Source: Verrucomicrobiota bacterium
GTDB taxonomy: Bacteria > Verrucomicrobiota > Verrucomicrobiia > Chthoniobacterales > UBA10450
Direction of reading: 5' to 3'
Assembly: GCA_003220155.1 (NCBI GenBank)
Contig: QHRO01000247.1
Span: 1 to 61,345, forward strand
Length of the DNA stretch: 61,345 nt
In this document: positions 41,567 to 50,047 of the stretch, piece after piece
Layout of the letters: the number at the start of each line of letters is the position of its first letter
Numbering within the stretch: the first letter of the stretch is position 1
Translations under genes and position numbers: made by a program
The notes under the pieces: model-generated
The model's input: only the letters and a program-made list of their open reading frames with translations
Databases searched by the model: none
What the model was told of the DNA's origin: nothing

Positions 41567-42547
41567 GTGCTTGTTCATCGTCCCCGCCGTTTACGCCGCA
41601 CGGCCGCAATTCGCAATCTCATTCGCGAAACCAATCTTAGCCGGCACGATTTCGTGCTGCCACTTTTCGTTAGCGAGAAAATCGAGCGCGCGAAAGCGAT
41701 CCCGAGCATGCCCGGCGTTCACCAATACAGCGGTAAAGAAATCGCCGCGATCGCGCAGCACGCCCACGAATCGGGGGTGCAAGCGGTGCTTCTTTTTGGA
41801 ATTCCAAAGTCGAAGGATGAACAGGCCAGTGGCGCCTATGCCAAGGATGGGGTGGTCCAAAATGCGGTCCAGCAAATGAAAGAGCGCACACCGGATTTGA
41901 CGGTCATTACTGATGTTTGTTTGTGCGAATATACCAGCCACGGTCATTGCGGCGTGACTCGCCTCGATGGCGAGCATTTTCATGTCTTGAATGACGAAAG
42001 CGTGGCGTTGATCGCGAAGACGGCGGTTTCACACGCCGCGGCCGGCGCCGATATGGTGGCGCCCAGCGACATGATGGATGGCCGGATCGGCGCAGTCCGG
42101 GCAGCGCTCGACCAGGCCGGTTTCGATCAGACCGGGATCATGAGTTATGCGGCAAAGTTCGCATCCGTCTTTTACGGACCGTTCCGGGATGCGGCGGAAA
42201 GTCCTCCGCAGTTTGGTGATCGGCGTTCCTATCAAATGGATCCGGCAAATGCAGACGAAGCGCTCCGTGAAGTAGAACTCGATCTGGCCGAAGGCGCCGA
42301 CATTGTTTTGGTGAAACCGGCCTTACCTTACCTCGATATTTTGTGGCGGGTGCGTCAGCGCTTTGGCCGGCCAACCGCCGTTTATTATGTCAGCGGTGAG
42401 TTTGCGATGGTGAAAGCGGCCGCGGAAAAGGGCCTGGTGGACGAGCGCGCAGCCGTGCTCGAAATCATGACTTCGCTTAAACGCGCAGGCGCAGATTTCA
42501 TCGTTAGCTATTGGGCGTTGGACTTGATGGAATGGCTGAAGAGCTGA
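41567..42547 (+). CDS. hemB: Delta-aminolevulinic acid dehydratase (porphobilinogen synthase)
   Basis: 326 residues. Two 5-aminolevulinate molecules condense to porphobilinogen. The N-terminal RRLRRTAAIRNLIRET is typical. Zinc-type ligands are in DVCLCEYTSHGHCGV, the first Schiff-base region is SYAAKFASVFYGPFRDA, and the second Lys is in IVLVKPALPYLDIL, followed by YYVSGEFAMVK. The start is GTG at 41567, 47 bases from the divergent coaX. It overlaps the next gene by 16 bases. Confidence 0.96.
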   Translation: MLVHRPRRLRRTAAIRNLIRETNLSRHDFVLPLFVSEKIERAKAIPSMPGVHQYSGKEIAAIAQHAHESGVQAVLLFGIPKSKDEQASGAYAKDGVVQNAVQQMKERTPDLTVITDVCLCEYTSHGHCGVTRLDGEHFHVLNDESVALIAKTAVSHAAAGADMVAPSDMMDGRIGAVRAALDQAGFDQTGIMSYAAKFASVFYGPFRDAAESPPQFGDRRSYQMDPANADEALREVELDLAEGADIVLVKPALPYLDILWRVRQRFGRPTAVYYVSGEFAMVKAAAEKGLVDERAAVLEIMTSLKRAGADFIVSYWALDLMEWLKS

Positions 42548-43263
42548 AATCGCAACGCGGGGAAACCGCAGCTCATGCCGGTTTGAAACGTTTGGCTCTG
42601 ATCTGGGCCCAAGCGCATGGATACTCCATCTGTGCGATCGAAGTCAGGCTCCCGCAATGTCGTTACCGAGCCGACATAGTTGCGTATCGACCCGAGCCGA
42701 AAGCGGCCGGATCGACCGCTATTTTCGAATGCAAACAAGCATTACCTGATTTGCGAAGAGACAATGGCTGCAGCGCAGAATTACGTGCACGCCTGCAGAC
42801 CGTTCATCGCCGTCGCCTCCTTTTGGAAAAACATTTGCGGGTGCACTATCCACATTTGCGGGTGACAAATTCACTCTTTCCGGAATTCGATTCGCATAAT
42901 TTCGCCGCGATCGAGCATCATAATTATGGCCAGGTGTTGCGCGAGTTGAACGCGTTACAGAGTCGGCTCTCCGGCTGTACGAAGTTCGAAAAACTGCTTC
43001 GCTATGGCTGCGCTAATTTGTGTTTCCTCGTTCTGCCTAACGAGCTCTTTCGTGCCTCGGAAATTCCAGTTGGATGGGGCGCGCTGGTAGAGTCGAATGG
43101 CACGCTTGCGCTGATGGGCAAGCCGACTTGGCATGACACAACTCCAGAGAATCGAATTCACTTTTTGGAACGAATCGCGGCCGCAGGAACGCGGAGCTTG
43201 AATCGAGGGTTCAGAATCTCATTCGAAGAGGTGCTTTCCAGCCGTTCTCGAGCGGGTTTATAA
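42532..43263 (+). CDS. Hypothetical protein with a PD-(D/E)XK nuclease-like core
   Basis: 243 residues from the ATG at 42532, inside the hemB 3' end. CRYRADIVAYR and, 20 residues later, AIFECKQALPDLRRD give the D...E-x-K order of restriction-like nucleases, with an HAGLKRLALIWAQAHGY helix before the core as in Holliday-junction or restriction-like folds. The rest is not recognisable: HNFAAIEHHNYGQVLRELN, then GCANLCFLVLPNELF. It could be an orphan nuclease, for repair or defence, coupled to hemB by overlap only. Function is inferred from the motif alone. Confidence 0.65.
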   Translation: MAEELKSQRGETAAHAGLKRLALIWAQAHGYSICAIEVRLPQCRYRADIVAYRPEPKAAGSTAIFECKQALPDLRRDNGCSAELRARLQTVHRRRLLLEKHLRVHYPHLRVTNSLFPEFDSHNFAAIEHHNYGQVLRELNALQSRLSGCTKFEKLLRYGCANLCFLVLPNELFRASEIPVGWGALVESNGTLALMGKPTWHDTTPENRIHFLERIAAAGTRSLNRGFRISFEEVLSSRSRAGL

Positions 43264-43306
43264 CAGCCACGGACGATGGGATTCCGCTTTCACCAGTGCT
43301 GTTATA
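43259..43306. other. Inverted repeat spanning the stop codon of the nuclease-like gene
   Basis: TATAACAGC at 43259-43267 and GCTGTTATA at 43298-43306 are perfect complements around 30 bases. The TAA stop is within the left arm. Without a T-run it is not a classical terminator; a protein-binding operator or a decayed repeat are possible. Confidence 0.4.
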
Positions 43307-43349
43307 TCGCCCGAGGCCTATCGACAGCCAAGCCGCCTGATGAAATGGC

Positions 43350-44852
43350 GTGACCGCACAGGAAGATGTTATCGTCGAAGGCGTGCGGAAAATAGACCCT
43401 GATTGCTGCCCCATGCCGGAAAACGCAAATCCACTAGGCAAGCCGCCGGATCGAACCCTCTTGCTTGATTACTTCGACTCGGTAGCGCCAATGCGCGATA
43501 GCTGGATCAAAACGAATTGGTATTACCACGATCAGCTGGCGCGGACGCTTTCATTCTTTATTCCGGCAGGCTCCTCTGTGATCGAGGTAGGTTCGGGCAC
43601 CGGCGTCCTCCTCGATTTGCTGAAGCCGACGCGAGGCCTCGGTATTGATATTAGTCCTGCGATGGTCGACATCGCCCGGCGGAACTATTCGTATCTTGAA
43701 TTTCGCACTGACGACGTGGAGAACTTGGAAACAAACGAGAAATTCGATTATGTTGTTCTCTCGGACCTTATTGGGTTTCTAAGTGATGTGCAGCGCAGCT
43801 TTGAGAATTTGCATCGCGTCTGCCACCGCTCGACGCGGATTTTGATAACGCACCAGCATTTTTTGTGGGAGCCTGTGCTGCATCTCGCTGAAAGGCTCGG
43901 GCGGAAAGCGAAACAGCCACTTTTAAACTGGCTTACACCTCACGATGTCGCAAACCTGCTTGAACTTGCCGACTTCGAAACAATCCGGAGCACCTCCCGT
44001 TTGCTGTTGCCGGTTTATCTGCCGGTGCTTTCAGCTCTTTGTAATCGTATTCTCGTAAATCTGCCAGTGTTTAGACATTTGGCACTGTTGCGCGTCATTG
44101 TTGCACGCCCGCGGCCCGTCGTGATGGAGAAACCGCTCTCCTGCACAATCGTCATTCCCTGCCGTAACGAGCGCGGAAACATAGAGCCGGCGGTGGAGCG
44201 TATTCCCGAACTTGGCAAGCACACGGAAATCATTTTTGTGGAGGGCAACTCGACCGACGGCACGCGAGAACAAATTGAACGCACGATCGCGCAACGTCGC
44301 GATCGCGACATTAAGCTCGTTGCGCAGGAAGGTCGCGGAAAAGGCGACGCGATTCGCCGCGGATTCGACAAAGCCACCGGTGAAATACTTATGATCTTGG
44401 ATGCGGATTTAACCGTCGCACCGGAGGAGTTACCGAAGTTTTACGCAGCGCTGGCCAAAGGAAGGGCAGATTTTGTGCACGGTTCCCGACTGATTTATCC
44501 GATCCAAAATGAAGCGATGCGTTTCCTGAATCTTCTGGGCAACCGGTTCTTTAGCATCGTATTCACCTATCTGCTCGATCAGAAATTTAAAGATACGCTT
44601 TGCGGGACGAAGGTTCTGCTGCGTTCCGATTATGAGAAAATCGCTCGCAGTCGAGAATATTTTGGCGACTTCGATCCGTTTGGCGACTTTGATTTGATTT
44701 TCGGAGCAGCGAAATTGAACTTAAAAATCGTCGAGATTCCAATTCATTATCTCGCGCGTACCTATGGAATTACAAACATTAGCCGTTTCCGCCACGGTTT
44801 GCTGCTTTTGCAGATGGCATGGTACGCGATGTGGAAAATAAAGTTCGCCTAG
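43350..44852 (+). CDS. Methyltransferase-glycosyltransferase 2 fusion protein
   Basis: 500 residues from a GTG near 43350. Residues about 60-200 are a class I SAM methyltransferase (SSVIEVGSGTGVLLDLLKP, LGIDISPAMVDIARR, FDYVVLSDLI). Residues about 263-490 are a GT2-type transferase (SCTIVIPCRNERGNIEPAVE, VEGNSTDGTREQIE, LMILDADLTVAPEEL with the DxD). There is no obvious membrane helix, so it may be a cytosolic, dolichol-phosphate-sugar-synthase-like enzyme. Its 3' end overlaps the first TMTC-like gene by 34 bases, so the two are co-transcribed and it could make the lipid-linked sugar donor for that family (inference). Confidence 0.88.
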   Translation: MTAQEDVIVEGVRKIDPDCCPMPENANPLGKPPDRTLLLDYFDSVAPMRDSWIKTNWYYHDQLARTLSFFIPAGSSVIEVGSGTGVLLDLLKPTRGLGIDISPAMVDIARRNYSYLEFRTDDVENLETNEKFDYVVLSDLIGFLSDVQRSFENLHRVCHRSTRILITHQHFLWEPVLHLAERLGRKAKQPLLNWLTPHDVANLLELADFETIRSTSRLLLPVYLPVLSALCNRILVNLPVFRHLALLRVIVARPRPVVMEKPLSCTIVIPCRNERGNIEPAVERIPELGKHTEIIFVEGNSTDGTREQIERTIAQRRDRDIKLVAQEGRGKGDAIRRGFDKATGEILMILDADLTVAPEELPKFYAALAKGRADFVHGSRLIYPIQNEAMRFLNLLGNRFFSIVFTYLLDQKFKDTLCGTKVLLRSDYEKIARSREYFGDFDPFGDFDLIFGAAKLNLKIVEIPIHYLARTYGITNISRFRHGLLLLQMAWYAMWKIKFA

Positions 44853-45352
44853 CGCGGTTACGGAAAAACCGCTCAGACAGGAAAGCGGGCGCCTTGGCAT
44901 TGATCTGCGCAGCGCTGGCACTAGTCACGTTCGCGCTCTACTGGCGCGTGCAATGGAACGACTTCATCAATTACGACGACAATGTCTACATTGCAGAAAA
45001 TCTGCACGTCCTCCGAGGTATAAACGGCCCGGACGTAAAATGGGCATTTACGACCGGGTACACGGGTTATCCGCATCCGGTTACCTGGCTCTCGCACCAG
45101 CTCGATTACCAACTTTACGGACCGTGGGCTGGCGGCCACCACCTGACGAGTGTTGCCGTCCATACAGTCAACGTACTGTTGCTGTTCTTGTTTTTGTGGC
45201 GGACGACGCGGGGGATCTGGCAGAGCGCCTTCGTCGCTGCCATCTTCGCTGTTCATCCACTGCACGTCGAATCAGTCGCGTGGATTGCGGAACGCAAAGA
45301 TGTGCTGTGCAGCCTGTTCTTTTTGTTGACGCTGCACGCCTATGCATCCTAA
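44819..45352 (+). pseudogene. TMTC-like membrane glycosyltransferase/TPR protein, paralogue 1, N-terminal part before an internal stop
   Basis: 177 residues: membrane helix ALALICAALALVTFALYW, then the luminal loop WNDFINYDDNVYIAENLHVL with the Asp pair typical of GT-C enzymes, the next conserved blocks (HHLTSVAVHTVNVLLLFLFL, AIFAVHPLHVESVAWIAERK), and a stop at 45350-45352 after LLTLHAYAS. The same frame resumes directly after the TAA as AEKRFRGQYVLALVFFALG, exactly where paralogues continue with Tyr. It is a single in-frame nonsense codon in one gene of about 743 codons (44819-47047), either a real mutation or a base error. Confidence 0.85.
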
Positions 45353-45379
45353 GCGGAAAAGAGATTCAGGGGGCAGTAC

Positions 45380-47047
45380 GTGCTCGCTCTAGTCTTTTTT
45401 GCCCTGGGACTTCTCTCGAAGCCGATGATCGTCACGCTGCCGTTGATCTTGTTGCTTCTCGATTATTGGCCCCTGGGACGGATGCCATTAGGAGCAACCA
45501 AACACAACTGGGGAGTGTCCGGCGCTGTCCGGGGCCTGATCTGGGAGAAAATACCATTTGTTTTACTGGCGGTCGTCTGGAGTCTAATCACCTTCTTTAT
45601 CCAGAAAGAAAGCGGCGGCGTTGCTGGAATAGCGAAGATCGGCGTCATCACGCGGGTCGCCAATGCGGTGGTAAGTTATGCGACTTACCTTTGGGAAACA
45701 TTCTGGCCCCACAACCTGGCTGTTTTTTATCCATATCTGCAACAATTGCCGTGGCTGGTGGTGGTGGGCGCGGCAGCGTTGCTCGCCTTCATTTCGGTCG
45801 TAGCTGTCGCTGGAAGACGCTCGTTTCCCTATTTTATTGTCGGGTGGTTGTGGTTTTTAGGAATGCTCATGCCTGTCATTGGCGTGATTCAAGCCGGTGC
45901 GCAAGCGCGGGCGGATCGTTATACCTACCTGCCACAAATCGGACTCATTGTTGCCTTCAGCTGGGCGATTTCCGATTTGTCGAAGTCGTGGCTGTATCGT
46001 CGCTCTCTTTTCGTGGCCGCCGCGGCAATTGCCCTGACGCTGCTCGCGGCGCGGGCATGGCGTCAGGCTGCAGTGTGGCATGATAGCGAATCGCTATGGA
46101 GGCATGCTCTGGCTGTCACGAACAATAACGACACCGCTCATACGCAGCTTTGCGATGCGCTCGTTCGAAAAGGCCGCATCGATGAAGCGATTTCACAGGC
46201 TGAAATGGCACTACAAATTCGACCAAATAGCCCGGAGGCTCATAGCAATCTTGCCATTGCTCTTTCCCAGAAGGGCGAAATCGACTTGGCGCTTCTTCAT
46301 TTCCAAAGGGTCTTAGAAATAAAACCGGACCGCCCAAAGCTGCACTACAACATGGCCACCGTCCTGGCTGAGAAAGGACAATTGGACGCGGCGATTTTGC
46401 ATTATGAAAGAGAATTGCAAATCCAGCCCGCGTTCGCGGAAGCTCACAATAACCTCGGCACTGCGCTTATGGGCAAAGGCGAGCTTGATGACGCTCTCGT
46501 TCATTTCCAGAAGGCGCTCCGGGTGAATCCGCGGTTACCCAAAGTTCATTACAACGCAGCTGTCGTCCTCCTGCGAAAGGGCGAGCGCGACGAAGCCATT
46601 GAGCATTTGCAAAAAGAACTGCAAATCAACCCCGCCAGCACAGAGGCACATAACAAACTCGGCCTCGCGTGGTCGCAGGAGGGGCGAATCGATCTAGCAA
46701 TCGGTGAATGGCAAAAAACTCTGGAGCTGCAGCCGAACGATCTAAACGCGCACTTTTATCTGGCCTGGATTTTCGCGACATTTCCAGACGACACAATTCG
46801 TAATGGAACGAAAGCCATAAGTCTGGCTGAACGCGCGCTGCACCTTTCCGGTGAAAGAGATCCACGGATCTACCGGTTGCTGGCTGCGGCCTTTGCGGAG
46901 AATGGTCAATTTGATGAGGCGATTCAAACCGCGCAGCGCGGTTCGCACCTGGCCATCGAGCAGGAAAACTACGCGTTGGCCGATCGGCTTGAGTCAAACA
47001 TCGATCTTTACCGGAAGAGCGTTCCGCTGCGTGACACGGGCGAGTAA
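45380..47047 (+). pseudogene. TMTC-like membrane glycosyltransferase/TPR protein, paralogue 1, part after the internal stop
   Basis: 555 codons from a GTG at 45380, in the same frame as the N-terminal part. Hydrophobic helices continue the GT-C region (LALVFFALGLLSKPMIVTLP, VNAVVSYATYLW-like, YFIVGWLWFLGMLMPVIGVI), then from about residue 255 a run of TPRs (AHTQLCDALVRKGRIDEAIS, AHNNLGTALMGKGELDDALV). It ends with the family C-terminal motif LESNIDLYRKSVPLRD. The complete protein would be about 743 residues. It could still be made if translation restarts at 45380, but the first catalytic Asp loop would then be separate. Confidence 0.85.
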
Positions 47048-47084
47048 AGGCGCGGAGATTTCGTTCTCACATCCTCAGCGACAG

Positions 47085-48635
47085 TTAGCGATTCGAAACA
47101 GCAACGAGCAAATTGCGCCCGGTCATCTCCGAGGGCTGCGGCATTCCGAGAAGAAACAAAAGGGTCGGGGCAACGTCAGCGAGAATACCATCGCGACATG
47201 TAAACTCGGCGGCGTCCGCGGCAACGTAAATAAGATGCACGAGGTTGGTCGTGTGCGCGGTGTTTGGTGAGCCGTCAGGGTTTCGCATCAGTTCGCAATT
47301 GCCGTGATCTGCCGTAACCAGGCATTTCCCGTCGAGAGCGAGCAGCTCCGGAACAATCCGGGCAATGCAGGCATCTACTGTTTCAACCGCCTTTATCCCA
47401 GCCTCAACAACGCCGGTGTGACCGACCATGTCCGGATTCGCGAAATTCAAAATGATGAGATCGTAGTTCGCCATTCGCGCGCAAACTTCGTCCGTGACTT
47501 GCGATGCGCTCATTTCCGGTTGCAAATCGTAGGTCGCGACCTTCGGCGAAGGAACAATTTTGCGTTCTTCGCCGGGGAATGCGCGCTCGACGCCACCATT
47601 AAAAAAATAAGTGACGTGCGGATACTTTTCCGTCTCGGCGATGCGCAGTTGCGTCTTGTCCGCAGCACTCACGACTTCACCGAGAATGTGCACCAAATTT
47701 TCCGGCGCAAATATGTATGGCGAAGGATAGGTGACGTCGTATTGCGTTAGCGTAACGAAATGAACACGCGGCCAAACACCGCGATCAAAGCCGTCGAACT
47801 TCTCGAACAGGAAAGCCTGCGAAAGTTGCCGTGCGCGGTCGGCGCGGAAATTGAAAAATAAAACGACATCATCATCGCTCACCCGTTGCTCGCCGGCGTG
47901 CGAAAAGATCAGCGCGGGCATGAATTCGTCAGTCTTGCCTTCCTTGTATTTTGCCGCCACCGCCTCGGCCGGTGATGTCTTCACCTGCTCGCCCTGCCCA
48001 TGGACGATCGCGTCCCACGCCTTTTTGGTGCGGTCCCAGCGGCGATCGCGGTCCATGGCAAAATAACGACCGACAACGGTTACAATTTGGGCGCCGCTTT
48101 TAGACAAAGCCTTTTCGCATTCGCGGAAAACCTCTTCCCCACCGGTCGGCGACGCGTCTCTCCCATCGGTAAACGCGTGCACAAAAATTTCCTTTACGCC
48201 TGACTCATGCGCTGCCTGAGCCAGGGCGAGGAGATGGAGATAATGACTGTGCACGCCTCCGTCAGAAACCAGACCGAGCAAATGCAAACGATGATCGCGC
48301 GCTTTTTGGAAGCTCTCCTCGAGCACGGCATTGCATGCCAGCTCGCCGGCGGCGAGCGCTTTGTTAATTCGGGTCAAATCCTGATAAACGATCCGGCCCG
48401 CGCCAAGATTCAGGTGCCCAACTTCGGAGTTTCCCATCTGCCCTTTAGGCAATCCGACATCTTCTCCGCTGGCGCTTAATTTCCCCATCGGATACTTAGC
48501 GTAGAGCTGATCGTGAAAGGGCGTGCGCGCCAGTAAGGTGGCATCGCCATTTCCCCTAGCCCGATCGCGGCCGCCGGGATTGATTCCCCAACCATCACGA
48601 ATAATCAGCATCACTGGCCCACCCATCGCGCGCAA
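47085..48635 (-). CDS. gpmI: 2,3-bisphosphoglycerate-independent phosphoglycerate mutase
   Basis: 516 residues of the alkaline-phosphatase superfamily. IIRDGWGINPGG is the first metal site, MGNSEVGHLNLGAGR carries the nucleophilic Ser, LLGLVSDGGVHSH and HAFTDGRDASPTGG follow, and ILNFANPDMVGHTG plus LVTADHGNCE are the last metal ligands. All motifs are intact. It interconverts 3- and 2-phosphoglycerate in glycolysis. It is convergent with the TMTC-like gene. Confidence 0.96.
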   Translation of the reverse strand: MRAMGGPVMLIIRDGWGINPGGRDRARGNGDATLLARTPFHDQLYAKYPMGKLSASGEDVGLPKGQMGNSEVGHLNLGAGRIVYQDLTRINKALAAGELACNAVLEESFQKARDHRLHLLGLVSDGGVHSHYLHLLALAQAAHESGVKEIFVHAFTDGRDASPTGGEEVFRECEKALSKSGAQIVTVVGRYFAMDRDRRWDRTKKAWDAIVHGQGEQVKTSPAEAVAAKYKEGKTDEFMPALIFSHAGEQRVSDDDVVLFFNFRADRARQLSQAFLFEKFDGFDRGVWPRVHFVTLTQYDVTYPSPYIFAPENLVHILGEVVSAADKTQLRIAETEKYPHVTYFFNGGVERAFPGEERKIVPSPKVATYDLQPEMSASQVTDEVCARMANYDLIILNFANPDMVGHTGVVEAGIKAVETVDACIARIVPELLALDGKCLVTADHGNCELMRNPDGSPNTAHTTNLVHLIYVAADAAEFTCRDGILADVAPTLLFLLGMPQPSEMTGRNLLVAVSNR

Positions 48636-48718
48636 TCTGCCGACGGTGCAAGGTCAGACAAGCGATTTCCCGTGGCGGCGGGATTGACAACGCGCTATCG
48701 GCTTATTCACATCGCGCC

Positions 48719-49927
48719 ATGAAGTGGAGAAACCAGATACTCGCCTTGATCTGCCTGCTCGCCTTTGCCGCCCTCGGCGTTCTCTATTTCCAAAATTGGG
48801 TCGTGCAAAAACCCTTCGGAATTATTCTGTTTGTTGGCGAAGGATTGACCGCGCAACGTACGGCGGCGACACGGGTCTATATCGGGGGTGCAGACAATCC
48901 GCTGGCGATGGATGGCTTGGAATTTTCGGCGCGACTGCGCAATCACTCGGCCGATTTCGCAGTGCCAGATTCAGGTGCAGCCGCTTCTGCCCTAGCAACG
49001 GGAACGAAAGTAAAGAACGGAACGGTTTCCGTTGGCGAATCGGGCGGTGCACTGAAAACAATTCTTGAGATCGCCCATGAGGAAGGTCGCGCTACTGGAA
49101 TTGTGACTGACGGGGCGTTGACCAACCCGACCGCAGCGGCGTTCTATGCCCACGCCAGCAACACGAAGCAGCCCCAGGAATTTGCCAGCGCGCTGATCGA
49201 CCGGGGCGCGGTCGATATTGCGTTCGGTGGCGGGGCGGCAGAGTTTAACAAAGAAAAGCTGAATCAGGCACGGATTCGCATCGTTCACAATTTGCCCGAG
49301 CTCGAACAAATCACAGGATGGCAACAGCCACGCCTCCTCGGACTTTTTGCAGCTAATGATCTGCCGTTTACCGACGAAGTTGCAGCACGAACCGAACAAC
49401 CTTCCCTGGCAGATATGGTGCGACGGGCCATCGAGCTTCTTCAGGTTAACCGTCACGGATATGTTTTGATTGTGGACGCTCATTTGATGGCTTCGGCGGC
49501 CTGGCAAAATTTGGGCGAACGGGCGCTGCACGAAACAGCCGAGCTCGACCGCGCTGTTCAGGTGGGACGGGAGTACGCGGGTAGAAATGCCGCAATCATC
49601 GTGTGCGGTGATGCCGCAATTGGCGGACTGAGCATCAACGGATATCCGTTTCGATACGACAGCGGCGTTGCCATACTTGGTTTAAACTCGGCTGGGCAAC
49701 CATGGGTTAGCTGGGCGACCGGACCAAATGGTGGGAAGAATGGCGGAAACACGGAGTCGCCGGGTGCTCGCGATCTTTCCGCGCTTGAACCAGCGGCCAT
49801 TCAATCTCCATCTGCCGTCAATTCAATCGAAGATCCGATTGCCAACGCCACCGGCGTGCGAATGGAAAAGCTTCATGGCACGATCGATAGTACCGACGTG
49901 TTCACGATCATTCGCGATGCGCTCTAA
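48719..49927 (+). CDS. Alkaline-phosphatase homologue with altered metal ligands
   Basis: 402 residues with an N-terminal membrane anchor or signal (ILALICLLAFAALGVLYF). The fold is that of PhoA-type phosphatases: IILFVGEGLTAQRTAA (the usual GDG is GEG, Glu41), FAVPDSGAAASALATG (Ser85 nucleophile kept), and AHASNTKQPQEFASALIDRG. But the motif usually TADHETGG reads CGDAAIGG, and the zinc-ligand segment DWAGH-like reads VDAHLMASAAWQN, so several metal-binding residues are replaced. It may be a pseudoenzyme or have changed metal use. It is divergent from gpmI, another superfamily member. Confidence 0.8.
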   Translation: MKWRNQILALICLLAFAALGVLYFQNWVVQKPFGIILFVGEGLTAQRTAATRVYIGGADNPLAMDGLEFSARLRNHSADFAVPDSGAAASALATGTKVKNGTVSVGESGGALKTILEIAHEEGRATGIVTDGALTNPTAAAFYAHASNTKQPQEFASALIDRGAVDIAFGGGAAEFNKEKLNQARIRIVHNLPELEQITGWQQPRLLGLFAANDLPFTDEVAARTEQPSLADMVRRAIELLQVNRHGYVLIVDAHLMASAAWQNLGERALHETAELDRAVQVGREYAGRNAAIIVCGDAAIGGLSINGYPFRYDSGVAILGLNSAGQPWVSWATGPNGGKNGGNTESPGARDLSALEPAAIQSPSAVNSIEDPIANATGVRMEKLHGTIDSTDVFTIIRDAL

Positions 49928-49968
49928 TTAGGTGCGGGGACCAGGAGCAAGGAGGTTCCCCACGCTGA

Positions 49969-50028
49969 TGGAGGGCGGAGCTCTGCGAAGCCGCAGCGGT
50001 GCTGGCAAGAACTCGTCCCTCCCAGTCG
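49969..50028. repeat. Imperfect palindromic repeat
   Basis: GGAGGGCGGAGCTC and GAACTCGTCCCTCC enclose GCGAAGCCGCAGCGGTGCTGGC. It is related to the element at 10209. It lies between the convergent phosphatase and discoidin-like genes and may serve as a transcript end. Confidence 0.5.
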
Positions 50029-50047
50029 GGTTATCGTCCAAAGCCTG

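Noticed and set aside
45350-45352. Programmed stop-codon readthrough in TMTC-like paralogue 1
   Set aside because: TAA is the least readthrough-prone stop and no supporting structure or selenocysteine context is visible; a point mutation is simpler.
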